A DNA stretch of 53,287 bases from Collinsella sp. GTDB lineage: Bacteria; Actinomycetota; Coriobacteriia; Coriobacteriales; Coriobacteriaceae. The stretch is taken from assembly GCA_029264355.1 (NCBI GenBank), contig JARIBW010000049.1, positions 1-53,287 on the forward strand. The letters are read 5' to 3'. Shown in pieces: positions 36,611 through 45,918 of the stretch (position 1 is its first letter; each line of letters starts with the position of its first letter). The translations under genes and the position numbers were made by a program. Under the pieces are notes generated by a model. That model had not been told where the DNA came from. It saw nothing but the letters and a program-made list of their open reading frames with translations, and made no database searches.

Positions 36611-36644
36611 GCCGCCGCTCACCCAACTCTTCGCGAGCGGCGGC
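36611..36644 (+). terminator. Hairpin after adhE
   Basis: A 10-bp perfect GC-rich stem (36611-36620 with 36635-36644) and 14-base loop, 23 bp after the adhE stop. There is no U-tract, so it may stabilise the mRNA end or give partial termination before the kinase gene. Confidence 0.42.
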
Positions 36645-36692
36645 GCGGGCGCTCTACGATGGTGTAGACCGATTCAGAAAGGAAGGCACACC

Positions 36693-37460
36693 ATGAATCT
36701 TCCCGAGTCCAAGACCGTTATCGTCGAGCACTCCAACAAGAAGGTCTACGACCTCGGCGACAAGATCGCAAAGGTCTTCAACTCCAATAAGCCGGCCTCC
36801 GACGTCTTCAACGAGGCGCTCAACCTGGCCCGCATCACCGAGGCCGGTATCCGCGCCCCCAAGGCCCTCGAGGTCTCCGAGGTCGCGGGCGAGGGCTGGG
36901 GCCTGCTCACCGAGAAGGTCCCCGGCGTCACGCTCGCCGAGAAGATGGCCGCCGAACCGGCCAAGTTCTACGAGTACCTCGAGCAGTTCGTCGACCTCCA
37001 GGTCGAGATCCACGCCGAGCGCTCCCCGCTGCTCAACCGTCAGCGCGATAAGTACGCCCGCATGATCAACGGACTCCCGCACATCAACGCCACCACCCGC
37101 TACAACCTGATGGAGCGTCTGGACGGCATGAAGAAGGAGTTCCAGATCTGCCACGGCGACTTCAACCCCAGCAACGTGATCGTCGGCGAGGACGGCAAGC
37201 TCTACGTCTGCGACTGGGCGCACGCGACCCAGGGATCCCCCGCGGCCGATGCGGCCATGACCTACCTGCTGTTCGCCCTCAACGACAAGCAGCAGGCCGA
37301 TGCCTATCTCGAGCTGTACTGCGACCGGGCCGACGTCCCGATGCAGGTCGTCCGCCAGTGGATGTCCATCGTCGCCGCCGCCGAGCTCTCCCGCAAGCGC
37401 ACCGACGTCAACGACGAGTTCCTGACGAGCTGGATCGACGTCGTGGACTACATGGGCTAA
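36693..37460 (+). CDS. APH/choline-kinase-fold phosphotransferase of unknown substrate
   Basis: 255 residues. The catalytic loop ICHGDFNPSNVIV (Brenner-type HGD..N) and the metal-binding Asp in LYVCDWAHATQGSPAADAA place it in the aminoglycoside phosphotransferase/choline kinase clan. The N-lobe is short and atypical (KTVIVEHSNKKVYDLGDKIAKVFNS), with a probable Lys/Glu pair. Substrate could be a sugar alcohol, choline or aminoglycoside-like compound; nothing here decides. The ATG at 36693 has an AAAGGAAGG site. It follows adhE by 105 bp and shares its heavy codon bias, which suggests strong expression and a physiological rather than resistance role. Confidence 0.82.
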   Translation: MNLPESKTVIVEHSNKKVYDLGDKIAKVFNSNKPASDVFNEALNLARITEAGIRAPKALEVSEVAGEGWGLLTEKVPGVTLAEKMAAEPAKFYEYLEQFVDLQVEIHAERSPLLNRQRDKYARMINGLPHINATTRYNLMERLDGMKKEFQICHGDFNPSNVIVGEDGKLYVCDWAHATQGSPAADAAMTYLLFALNDKQQADAYLELYCDRADVPMQVVRQWMSIVAAAELSRKRTDVNDEFLTSWIDVVDYMG

Positions 37461-37493
37461 TTGTCCGGCAATCCACACGCGAGCGTGTTCATG

Positions 37494-37538
37494 GCGAACG
37501 TCCCCGGAGATCGTCGATCTCCGGGGACGTTCGCTTTT
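37494..37538 (+). terminator. Very strong terminator after the kinase gene
   Basis: A 19-bp perfect stem (37494-37512 with 37516-37534), 3-base loop, then TTTT. It lies between the plus-strand kinase gene and the converging thiN. Confidence 0.93.
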
Positions 37539-37556
37539 CAGACCGCCTCTTTCGAA

Positions 37557-38249
37557 TCAACGGATGAGATACGCTGCGATGACACCTTCGTGGCAAACCA
37601 CCTCGGCATCGTCCGAAAGGATATTTGAGATTCCAAGGTCGCTCAGCAACTCGACGCGCCCGCGATCGAGCTCCCATTCCATCCCCCGCTCCGAAACGAC
37701 GCTCGCAGGGCTCAGGCATACAAACGAGAACGTGGACCCCTCAAGCCCCGTCATCCTCCACGACATACCCGCCTTGAGCAGACGGCCCGTGAACCCCTCC
37801 TCCTCAAGGCGAACCGTGCCCTCCCATCTCAAAAGGCAGCCGAGCGCAGCGAGGGCGTGATCGGGCCTTCCCCCCGTCAAACACGTGCACGCCAACTCGG
37901 CGCTCCCCCAACGTGATCGGATCGCACGCAGGGCAAGTGCCAAATCGGTGAAATCCTTATATGGGTCATAGCGCTCGACGGCCGCGACTTCGGACGGACG
38001 CCCCTGCTCGCAGCGACGAACCGACGACAGGCCGCGATCGCCCACCGAATCCGCGTCGCCGCAAAACAGATCGCATGGCAACCCGGCTCCCAGCACCGCA
38101 TCCAAGCCCCGATCGACCGCCACGACCAAATCGCAATCGGCGGATAGACGCTTGAGAAACGCGGCGTCACAGACCTCCGGCGAACCTCCGACGAGAAGGA
38201 CGCGCAACGCCTCCGCATGAGTTTCCAGGGCATCGCCCATGCCATCCAT
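37557..38249 (-). CDS. Thiamine pyrophosphokinase
   Basis: About 230 residues from ATG 38249, which has an AGGTGG site; the frame is open 12 codons further to 38285. Transfers pyrophosphate from ATP to thiamine to make TPP. Motifs: LVVAVDRGLDAVLGAGLPCDLFCGDADSVG in the N-terminal ATP/thiamine domain, RYDPYKDFTDLALAL (the conserved KDxTD), and CLTGGRPDHALAALGCLL. The C-terminal domain is the TPK beta-roll. The symbol thiN is used for this enzyme in Bacillus. It is divergent from glgB across a 394-bp gap. No TPP riboswitch was recognised upstream. Confidence 0.93.
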   Translation of the reverse strand: MDGMGDALETHAEALRVLLVGGSPEVCDAAFLKRLSADCDLVVAVDRGLDAVLGAGLPCDLFCGDADSVGDRGLSSVRRCEQGRPSEVAAVERYDPYKDFTDLALALRAIRSRWGSAELACTCLTGGRPDHALAALGCLLRWEGTVRLEEEGFTGRLLKAGMSWRMTGLEGSTFSFVCLSPASVVSERGMEWELDRGRVELLSDLGISNILSDDAEVVCHEGVIAAYLIR

Positions 38250-38643
38250 ATAAGACCACCTGACGCCTAGCACAACAACGGACAACGTGCCATCTTACCC
38301 AATCTGCCATGTGTCCGCACACCGCGCGGCCAGCGCGAAACGGCCCCTTGCGGCATGACCCCGGGCAAACTCCTCGCTTACGGGACATTTACCAAAACCC
38401 CCAGCATGTCAAGCTAAAATATGATTGTTTCACCCATGGGGTGATTCATACCGATTGCCGCATTCTTGTCCATTTTGTGATGGTCGAGTGATACGGTAAG
38501 TACCGTCACCGGTTCCACATGCGTCGATGCGAGTGGAACGAACGCAGAACATCTGCGTCCCCCTCCGTCTAAGTACGCGCGCCGAGCCCGAGACGTTTCG
38601 TTGGTTTGCGGCATAACGCCGTGCATACGATCGGAAGGTTGAG
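38250..38643. other. thiN-glgB divergent region with structured glgB leader
   Basis: 394 bp without a gene. Three adjacent hairpins lie within 38488-38558: ACGGTA/TACCGT (38493-38498 with 38501-38506, extended by GTG/CAC outside a 2-base bulge), GTTCCAC/GTGGAAC (38512-38518 with 38533-38539), and ACGCAGA/TCTGCGT (38542-38548 with 38552-38558). A TAAAAT (38415-38420) and a TTGTCC (38466-38471) are possible promoter parts, but no pair has proper spacing. The ribosome site GGAAGG lies just before the glgB ATG. Confidence 0.55.
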
Positions 38644-40833
38644 ATGACCATCGCATCGAAAACCGCCAGCAAGACGGGACGCACGCCCCAGGGAGCCGTC
38701 GGGGGCCCCATCGACGGAATGCAGCCCAACCTCATGCTCACGGCCGACGATATCCATCTGTTCGGCAATGGCACGTGGCAGCGCGCCTGGGAGAAGATGG
38801 GTTCCCACAAGGACGTTCAAAACGAAACCGAGGGCTGGCTTTTCCGCGTTTGGGCACCCCAAGTCGCAAGCGTGCACGTCGTGGGCGACTTCAACGGCTG
38901 GGACCCCAGCGCCACACCGCTCACGCGGGCGGCCGACAGCGACATATGGGAGGTCTTCGTACCCGGCCTGGAACAGGGGTCGCTCTACAAATATGCGATC
39001 GAGACCGATGCGGGGGAGCTTCTCTGGAAGGCCGATCCCTTCGGTTTTTACACCGAGTCCTGCCCCGGGACCGCATCCAAACTCTGGGATCTCGGCGGAT
39101 ACACATGGAGGGACGCCGTCTGGCTGAGGCGCCGCGCCGAGCGCGATATCATGAAAAGCCCCCTCAACATCTACGAGGTGCACTTGGGCTCCTGGAAGCG
39201 CCATGGCAGCGAGCCGCAGGGCGAGCCGCGCGAAGACGGCACCTGGCCCGGTCCCGGAGATCCGTTCCCGGCGCAACGCGGAACGTACTACACCTACGAC
39301 GACCTCTCCAAGGAGCTCGTGGCCTACGTCAAGAAGATGGGCTACACCCATATCGAGGTCATGCCCCTCTCCGAGCACCCCTTTGACGGGTCTTGGGGGT
39401 ACCAAGCCACGGGGTATTTCGCCGCCACCTCCCGCTACGGCACGCCCCAACAGCTCATGCACTTCATCGACGCCTGCCACAGGGCCGGCATCGGGGTGAT
39501 CCTCGATTGGGTCCCCGGCGGCTTTTGCGCCAACGCCGAGGGACTTGCGACCTTCAACGGGCACATGCTCTTCGAGCGCGAGATTCACCCCAACTGGGGT
39601 ACGCACAAGTTCGATTTTTCCCGCCCCGAGATCCGCAGCTTCCTCGTGTCCAACGCCCTCTTCTGGATCGAGCAATTCCATGTCGACGGCATCCGCATGG
39701 ACGGTGTGTCGAGCATGCTCTACCTCAACTTCGGCGTGGACAACCCGGCGGACAAGAAGTTCAACAAGTACGGCACCGAGGAGGATCTCGACGCCTCCGC
39801 GTTCATCCGCCAGGTCAACTGCGCCGTGGGCAGGCAGTTCCCCGATGTCATGATGATCGCCGAGGAGTCCACCGCCTGGCCACTGGTCACCTATCCCGCG
39901 GAGGATGGCGGCCTGGGCTTCCACCTCAAATGGGACATGGGCTGGATGAACGACACGCTTCATTACATGCAGTGCGACTTCCCCTGGCGTCCGGGCAATC
40001 ACGGCCTGCTCACCTTCTCCATCATGTACGCGTTCTCGGAGAACTTCGTTTTGCCCCTATCGCACGACGAGGTCGTGAACGGCAAGTGCTCTTTGATCGG
40101 ACGCATGCCCGGGGACGACTGGCGTCGCTTCGCCGGCCTGCGCACGCTCGCCTTCTACCAGATGACCCACCCCGGGGCCAAACTCTCCTTCATGGGCGAC
40201 GAGATCGGCCAGCAGATCGAGTGGCGCTACTACGAGTCGATCGAGTGGTTCCTCGCCGAGGACTTCGACGCCACCCACGGCGCCCAGCAGCGCTTTATCG
40301 AGGCACTCAACCACTTCTATGCCAAGCAGCGCGGGCTGTGGCAGAACGCTTACAGCGAACTGGGCTTCGAATGGATCGACGCGGACAACTCCGAACAGTC
40401 CATCGTGAGCTTCGTGCGCCACGGCGACAAGCCGGTAGACGACCTGCTCATCCTGATCAACTTCGACCCGGCATCCTACGAGACGTATCGCGTGGGCACC
40501 CCGCGTGAGGGCGACTGGGAGCTCGTCTTCAATACGGACGACCCCGCCTTCGGCGGATCCGGCTTCCCGGTGGTGGACATGGCCCCCTCCAAACCCGAAC
40601 CCTGGAACATGCGCGACAACTCGATCGACATCGCCGTCCCCGGCCTCGCGGGCCTGGTGTACCGCCGTCGCCGCACCTCCTCCTACAAGCCTCCCAAAGC
40701 CTCCAGGAGGAAATCTGCGATGCCGGACACGGCCGACGGTCAGCCCGAGCCCGACGCAGAACCCAAAGTCCTCGGGGATGACGCGGTAAAGGCCGGGCCC
40801 CTGCCCAAGCCCCGGACACCTCGCACCGAGTAA
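38644..40833 (+). CDS. glgB: 1,4-alpha-glucan branching enzyme
   Basis: 729 residues. Cuts alpha-1,4 chains and rejoins them as alpha-1,6 branches in glycogen. After a ~50-residue N-terminal extension comes a CBM48 domain (FRVWAPQVASVHVVGDFNGWDP), then GH13_9: LGSWKRHG, HIEVMPLSEHPFDGSWGYQATGYFA, the nucleophile Asp in DGIRMDGVSSMLY, the acid Glu in MMIAEEST, and LPLSHDEVVNGK. A C-terminal all-beta domain precedes a ~50-residue Pro/Lys/Arg-rich tail ending in PRTPRTE, absent in standard GlgB. First gene of the glgBPCDA cluster; 100 bp separates it from glgP. Confidence 0.98.
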   Translation: MTIASKTASKTGRTPQGAVGGPIDGMQPNLMLTADDIHLFGNGTWQRAWEKMGSHKDVQNETEGWLFRVWAPQVASVHVVGDFNGWDPSATPLTRAADSDIWEVFVPGLEQGSLYKYAIETDAGELLWKADPFGFYTESCPGTASKLWDLGGYTWRDAVWLRRRAERDIMKSPLNIYEVHLGSWKRHGSEPQGEPREDGTWPGPGDPFPAQRGTYYTYDDLSKELVAYVKKMGYTHIEVMPLSEHPFDGSWGYQATGYFAATSRYGTPQQLMHFIDACHRAGIGVILDWVPGGFCANAEGLATFNGHMLFEREIHPNWGTHKFDFSRPEIRSFLVSNALFWIEQFHVDGIRMDGVSSMLYLNFGVDNPADKKFNKYGTEEDLDASAFIRQVNCAVGRQFPDVMMIAEESTAWPLVTYPAEDGGLGFHLKWDMGWMNDTLHYMQCDFPWRPGNHGLLTFSIMYAFSENFVLPLSHDEVVNGKCSLIGRMPGDDWRRFAGLRTLAFYQMTHPGAKLSFMGDEIGQQIEWRYYESIEWFLAEDFDATHGAQQRFIEALNHFYAKQRGLWQNAYSELGFEWIDADNSEQSIVSFVRHGDKPVDDLLILINFDPASYETYRVGTPREGDWELVFNTDDPAFGGSGFPVVDMAPSKPEPWNMRDNSIDIAVPGLAGLVYRRRRTSSYKPPKASRRKSAMPDTADGQPEPDAEPKVLGDDAVKAGPLPKPRTPRTE

Positions 40834-40933
40834 ACGCCGATCCCGAGGCGCGCCCGCCCGAAATGGCGCCGAGCGCCGGGCCGGACGCGCATGCGCGGCC
40901 AACGTCAATCCGACCTCCTCTCGAAAGGAAACC

Positions 40934-43360
40934 ATGGAAAAGATCTACGAGAACAAAGAGCAGTTCATCGAGCAGTACCGCAAGCACGTCCGCGCGCTTT
41001 CCGGCAAGGAGTTCGAGGACACGAGCGATATCGACCGTTTCACCGCGCTGGCCAACATGGTCGCCGGCGACGCCCGCGTCATCGCCGCAAAAACCGACGA
41101 GCGCAACCGCACCGAGGGCAAAAAGCGCGTCTACTACTTCTCCATCGAGTTCCTCATCGGCCGTCTGCTCGACAACTACCTGCTGAACCTCGGCATCAGA
41201 GACCTCGTGGCCGACGCGATCGCCGACATGGGCGGCGATCTCGAGGAGATAGAGCGCCAAGAGCCCGATCCGGCGCTGGGCAACGGGGGCCTCGGTCGCC
41301 TCGCCGCGTGCTTCCTCGACTCCATGGCCCATGAGGGCATCGCGGGCTACGGCAACGGCATGCGCTATCGCTACGGCCTTTTCAAGCAGCAGATCGTCGA
41401 TGGACGCCAGGTCGAGGTCGCCGACGAGTGGCTCTCCAAGGGCTATCCCTGGGAGGTCAAGCGCCCCGACAAGGCCGTTCGCATCGGCTTCGGCGGCCAC
41501 GTCGTCTCCCGTCAAGAGGGCGATCGCACCCTCTACTCCGTTGAGGGGATCGATGACGTCCTGGCCGTTCCCTACGACATCCCGATCGTCGGATACGGTG
41601 GCAAAACCGTCAATAAGCTGCGTTGCTGGAGCGCCGAGCCCATCGACGACCACTTCGATCTCGACGCGTTCAACGCCGGCGACTACACCGGTGCCGACCG
41701 TGACCGCGCCAACGCCGAGGCCATCTCCGCCATCCTGTATCCCAACGATGCCGGCGAGCACGGCCGCCTGCTTCGCCTCAGGCAGGAATACCTGTTCGTG
41801 GCCGCGGGCATCCGCACGCTCCTCGATACCTTCGAGCGCGAACACGGCAAGGCCTGGAACGAGCTGCCTCGCTATGTCGCCATCCACACCAACGACACGC
41901 ACCCGGCGATGTGCGGTCCCGAGCTCATGCGCATCCTCATGGACGAAGAGGGCCTGACCTGGGATGCCGCTTGGGAGATCGTGACGAATACGGTGTCCTA
42001 CACCAACCACACCATCCTGCCCGAGGCGCTCGAGAAGTGGCCCATCTCCACCTTCTCCACCCTGCTGCCCCGCGTATACCAGATCATCGACGAGATCAAC
42101 CGCCGCTGGCGCGAGGGCTTCGACACGAGCAAGCCCGAAAGCGCAGAGCGCCTGCGCGCGACCGCCGTCCTGTGGGACGGCGAGGTCCGCATGGCCAACC
42201 TGTCCGTGATCTGCAGCCACTCCGTCAACGGCGTCGCCAAGATCCACACCGACATCCTCAAGGCCAGCACGCTGAAGGACTTCGCGACCATGCGGCCGGA
42301 GATGTTCAACAACAAGACCAACGGCATCAGCCACCGCCGCTTCTTCGCCGAGGCCAACCCCACCTACGCCAAGCTCGTGACCGAGGCCATCGGCGACGGC
42401 TGGCTCGACGACGCAAGCGAACTCGAAAAGCTCACCGCCTTCGAAGGCGATGCCTGCTTCCTCGAACGCGTCGGCGCCTCCAAACTCGCCAACAAGCAGC
42501 GCCTGGCTGACTACGTCAAGCGCGAGTGCGGGCTCGTCATCGACCCGAACACGGTCTTCGACGTCCAGGTCAAGCGCTTCCACGCCTACAAGCGCCAGCT
42601 CCTGAACATCATGAAGGTGATGGACCTCTACAACCGCCGACTCGCCGACCCGAATTTCAAGATCCAGCCCACCACCTTCATCTTCTCGGGCAAGGCGGCC
42701 TCGAGCTACACCTTCGCCAAAGAGGTCATCCGCCTGATCAACGGCGTGGCCGAGGTCGTCAACAACGACCCGCGCGTCAACGACGTCATGAAGGTCTGCT
42801 TCATCCCGAACTTCCGCGTCTCGAACGCCCAGCTCATCTACCCCGCCGCCGAGATCTCCGAGCAGATCTCCACGGCCGGCAAGGAGGCCTCCGGCACCTC
42901 GAACATGAAGCTCATGATGAATGGCGCCCTCACGCTCGGCACCATGGACGGCGCGAACATCGAGATCGTCGATCTGGCCGGCCGCGAGAACGAGGCCATC
43001 TTCGGACTCACCACGCCCGAGGTCGACGCCCTGCGCGCCTCCGGCCAGTACTTCGCCTGGGATGTCGTCAACTCCGATCGCGCGCGCCTCGGCCGCATCA
43101 TCGACCAGTTCGTCGACGGCACCTTCGCCGCCCAGTCCGGCAATTTCGAGAGCATCCATCACGAGCTCATGTTCAACAACGACTACGACCTCGTGCTCAA
43201 GGACTTCCACTCCTACGTGGACGCCTGGGAGAAGCTCACCGCGACGTACCCCGAGACCGAGAGCTGGAACCGCCGCGCGCTGCATAACACCGCGATGTCC
43301 GGCTGGTTCTCCTCCGACCGAACCATTCGCGAATACCGAGACGAGATCTGGCACGCATAA
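40934..43360 (+). CDS. glgP: Glycogen/maltodextrin phosphorylase
   Basis: 808 residues. Releases glucose-1-phosphate from glycogen ends with pyridoxal phosphate. Landmarks: RVYYFSIEFLIGRLLDNYLLNLG, ALGNGGLGRLAACFLDSMA, AIHTNDTHPAM, FDVQVKRFHAYKRQLLN, and the PLP lysine region ASGTSNMKLMMNGALTLGTMDGANIE. The length is between E. coli MalP and GlgP, so it may act on both glycogen and dextrins. The ATG at 40934 has a GAAAGGAA site. It sits between synthesis genes, so storage and release are encoded together. Confidence 0.97.
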   Translation: MEKIYENKEQFIEQYRKHVRALSGKEFEDTSDIDRFTALANMVAGDARVIAAKTDERNRTEGKKRVYYFSIEFLIGRLLDNYLLNLGIRDLVADAIADMGGDLEEIERQEPDPALGNGGLGRLAACFLDSMAHEGIAGYGNGMRYRYGLFKQQIVDGRQVEVADEWLSKGYPWEVKRPDKAVRIGFGGHVVSRQEGDRTLYSVEGIDDVLAVPYDIPIVGYGGKTVNKLRCWSAEPIDDHFDLDAFNAGDYTGADRDRANAEAISAILYPNDAGEHGRLLRLRQEYLFVAAGIRTLLDTFEREHGKAWNELPRYVAIHTNDTHPAMCGPELMRILMDEEGLTWDAAWEIVTNTVSYTNHTILPEALEKWPISTFSTLLPRVYQIIDEINRRWREGFDTSKPESAERLRATAVLWDGEVRMANLSVICSHSVNGVAKIHTDILKASTLKDFATMRPEMFNNKTNGISHRRFFAEANPTYAKLVTEAIGDGWLDDASELEKLTAFEGDACFLERVGASKLANKQRLADYVKRECGLVIDPNTVFDVQVKRFHAYKRQLLNIMKVMDLYNRRLADPNFKIQPTTFIFSGKAASSYTFAKEVIRLINGVAEVVNNDPRVNDVMKVCFIPNFRVSNAQLIYPAAEISEQISTAGKEASGTSNMKLMMNGALTLGTMDGANIEIVDLAGRENEAIFGLTTPEVDALRASGQYFAWDVVNSDRARLGRIIDQFVDGTFAAQSGNFESIHHELMFNNDYDLVLKDFHSYVDAWEKLTATYPETESWNRRALHNTAMSGWFSSDRTIREYRDEIWHA

Positions 43361-43495
43361 AGGAGGTGCGGCGCGCTGGGAAACGGCCGGCGCACCCATA
43401 AGGCGACGGAGGGGGCGAAGACGGGGCGTCCCCTCCGGATACGGATATCCCGCACAAGACACCCGCAACCATCCAACGGATAAAGGGAGAGATTG

Positions 43496-44644
43496 ATGGC
43501 GAATAAAGAATGCATCGCGATGCTCCTCGCGGGAGGCCAAGGCAGCCGACTGATGGCCCTCACCTCCAAGATCGCCAAACCGGCCGTCAGCTTCGGCGGC
43601 AAGTTCCGCATCATCGACTTCTCGCTGTCGAACTGCGCCAACTCCGGCATCGACACCGTGGGCGTGCTGACCCAATATCGCCCGTACCAGCTCCATGAGT
43701 ACATCGGCTCGGGTCGCGCGTGGGATCTCGCAGAGCACGGCGGCGGTGTTTCCATCCTGCCGCCCTACGCCACGCAAGACGGCGGCGCATGGTACGCCGG
43801 CACGGCCGACGCGATCACGCAGAACCTCGATTACATCAAGAGCCACGACCCCAAGTACGTGCTCATCCTCTCCGGTGACCACCTGTATCGCATGGATTAC
43901 CGCAAGATGCTCGAGAGCCATATCGAGCACGACGCCGACCTCACCGTATCGGTCATGCCCGTCCCGTGGGAGGAGGCCAGCCGCTTCGGCATCATAACCG
44001 CAGATCCCGAGGACGGCCGGATCGTGAAGTTCACCGAGAAGCCCGAGAAGCCCGACTCGAACCTCGCCTCCATGGGCATCTACATCTTCTCCACCGACGT
44101 GCTCGTGAAGGCCCTCGAGGAGGATGCCGTCGACCAGCGCTCCAGCCACGACTTCGGCAACGACATCATCCCCAAGCTTCTCGCCGAGGGCAAGCGCCTG
44201 CACACGTACGAGTTCAACGGTTTCTGGAAGGACGTCGGGACCATCGCGAGCTTCCACGAGACCTCGATGGACCTGCTGGGCGACAACCCCGAGTTCGACC
44301 TGTTCGACAAGTCCTTCCCGGTCATGAGCAACGACTCGACCCGCCCACCCCACTTCATCGGACCGGAGGGTCGCATCGACGACTGCCTCGTCTCCAACGG
44401 CTGCCGCGTCTACGGCACCGTGCGCCACTCGATCCTCTCCACGGACTGCATCGTGGGCGAGCGCGCCATCGTCGAGGACTCCGTCCTGCTGCCGGGAGCC
44501 ATCGTGAAGGACGGGGCGCACGTGGCGCGCGCCATCCTGGGCGAGAACGCCATCGTGGAAGAGGGCGTCAAACTCGGAAGCGTCGATACGACCAAGGATA
44601 CCGCCGTCGTCGGAAACGACGTCGTCATCGGGAAGGGGGAATGA
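43496..44644 (+). CDS. glgC: Glucose-1-phosphate adenylyltransferase, catalytic subunit GlgC
   Basis: 382 residues. Makes ADP-glucose from glucose-1-phosphate and ATP, the committed step of glycogen synthesis. The nucleotide-binding loop is [12 protein letters not shown], with [11 protein letters not shown] and [18 protein letters not shown] in the catalytic core. The C-terminal left-handed beta-helix has the hexapeptide run [24 protein letters not shown]. The start ATG 43496 has an AAGGGAGAG site. Separated from glgP by 135 bp holding an 8-bp stem (43407-43414 with 43430-43437). glgD follows after 4 bp. Confidence 0.97.
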   Translation: MANKECIAMLLAGGQGSRLMALTSKIAKPAVSFGGKFRIIDFSLSNCANSGIDTVGVLTQYRPYQLHEYIGSGRAWDLAEHGGGVSILPPYATQDGGAWYAGTADAITQNLDYIKSHDPKYVLILSGDHLYRMDYRKMLESHIEHDADLTVSVMPVPWEEASRFGIITADPEDGRIVKFTEKPEKPDSNLASMGIYIFSTDVLVKALEEDAVDQRSSHDFGNDIIPKLLAEGKRLHTYEFNGFWKDVGTIASFHETSMDLLGDNPEFDLFDKSFPVMSNDSTRPPHFIGPEGRIDDCLVSNGCRVYGTVRHSILSTDCIVGERAIVEDSVLLPGAIVKDGAHVARAILGENAIVEEGVKLGSVDTTKDTAVVGNDVVIGKGE

Positions 44645-44648
44645 TCCG

Positions 44649-45758
44649 ATGATCAATCGCAAGGCCATCGGCTACATCACTGCCAACTACACGAGCAAGG
44701 AGCACAGTCCCCTGCTTGATTGCCGTCCGCTCGCCTCCATCCCGTTCATGGGCCGCTACCGTCTCATCGACTTCCCGCTTTCCAACATGATGAACGCCGG
44801 CATACGAACCGTGGGCGTGGTGCTCCCGGGCAATTACCGCTCACTCGTCGACCACCTCGGCAGCGGGCGCGAGTGGGAGCTCGATCGCAAGAAGGGCGGT
44901 CTGTTCCTGCTGCAGGGCAGCGCCTACGGCACCGCGAAAAAGGGCATCCGCTTCCTGCTGCGCGACATCAACACCAATAAGATGATGTTTCAGCGCGCCA
45001 GCGAGCCCTACGTGGTCATGAGCGCAACCAACATCGTCTTCAACATGGACCTCTCCGCCGTCATCGACGCGCACGAGCGCAGCGGCGCGGGCGTGACGAT
45101 GATCTACAGGAAGGCCGAGCGCCAGATCGACGACGTGGCCAAGCTCGACATCAACGAAAACGGCCGAGTCACCGACATCAGGTCCGGCTGCACCTACGGT
45201 GAGAACCAGTTCCTCGACTGCTTCATCATCAACCGCGACCTGCTCCTCGAGCTGTGCGAGCAATATGAGACCCTCGATTACCTCGACCTGTTCGACGCGA
45301 TCCGCCCCGACTTCGGCCGCATCGACGTGTGCACCTACGAATTCAAGGGCCTTGCCGTCGGCATGTTCAGCGAGGAGAGCTATTACCAGCGCAGCATGGA
45401 GATGCTCAACCCCGACGTCATGCACCAGCTGTTCACGCACTGCCGCCCGATCATGACCAAGGCGCACGACACCCCGCCCGCGAAGTACAGCTCCGGATCC
45501 AACGCCACCAACTCGTTCATCTCCGCCGGTTGCCGCATCGACGGAACCGTGCGCGGCTCCACCCTGTCGCGCGACGTGATCGTCGAGAGCGGCGCCTACG
45601 TGGCCAACTCCATCATCATGCAGGGCTGCGTCATCAAGTGCGGCGCGCGTGTCGAGAACGCCATCGTGGACAAGAACAACGTCATCGAAGCCGGGACCGT
45701 CATCACCGGCACGCCCGACAACGTGCTCGTGGTGCCCAAGGTCGCAATCGAGAACTAG
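44649..45758 (+). CDS. glgD: GlgD, regulatory/non-catalytic ADP-glucose pyrophosphorylase subunit
   Basis: 369 residues. GlgD proteins resemble GlgC but lack the full nucleotide loop: here the start reads IGYITANYTSKEHSPLLDCRPLASIPFMGRYRLIDFPLSNMMNAGI, with no GGxGxRL. In Firmicutes GlgD joins GlgC in a heterotetramer and raises its activity. The C-terminal beta-helix (SAGCRIDGTVRGSTLSRDVIVESGAYVANSIIMQGCVI) is intact. The close spacing after glgC (4 bp) supports equal production. Confidence 0.95.
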   Translation: MINRKAIGYITANYTSKEHSPLLDCRPLASIPFMGRYRLIDFPLSNMMNAGIRTVGVVLPGNYRSLVDHLGSGREWELDRKKGGLFLLQGSAYGTAKKGIRFLLRDINTNKMMFQRASEPYVVMSATNIVFNMDLSAVIDAHERSGAGVTMIYRKAERQIDDVAKLDINENGRVTDIRSGCTYGENQFLDCFIINRDLLLELCEQYETLDYLDLFDAIRPDFGRIDVCTYEFKGLAVGMFSEESYYQRSMEMLNPDVMHQLFTHCRPIMTKAHDTPPAKYSSGSNATNSFISAGCRIDGTVRGSTLSRDVIVESGAYVANSIIMQGCVIKCGARVENAIVDKNNVIEAGTVITGTPDNVLVVPKVAIEN

Positions 45759-45764
45759 GGCCGC

Positions 45765-45812
45765 ATGCGAGCCCGACGCACCCCGGCGAGCCGGGCTCGC
45801 GCAGGCTCGCAT
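45765..45812 (+). promoter_or_regulatory. Alternative hairpins between glgD and glgA
   Basis: Four alternating segments of GCGAGCC/GGCTCGC allow mutually exclusive stems: 45767-45775 with 45792-45800, 45765-45773 with 45804-45812, and a short 45786-45791 with 45795-45800. A TATGAT box (45812-45817) follows. This could be an attenuator, a processing site or a weak internal promoter before glgA. Confidence 0.4.
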
Positions 45813-45918
45813 ATGATGGACGCATCGCCCCGCGCGCTTGCAACGGGCGGTGCGTCCGCACGGAATCACTGAATTCGACGCCGCGGGACCACGTGAGCGT
45901 CAAGAGATTGGCATCCAT

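Noticed and set aside
33888..36626. A 912-codon open frame opposite adhE
   Set aside because: Composition (Gly/Val/Leu/Asp/His) is the antisense image of biased adhE codons; no recognisable domain or ribosome site.
38250..38643. Possible TPP riboswitch upstream of the thiamine pyrophosphokinase gene
   Set aside because: No CTGAGA or matching conserved TPP-aptamer segments were seen on the minus strand.
40529..44668. A 1379-codon open frame on the minus strand opposite glgB-glgP-glgC
   Set aside because: It is opposite well-identified genes, is low-complexity in Val/Gly/Asp/Leu, and arises from the strong GC codon bias of the sense genes.
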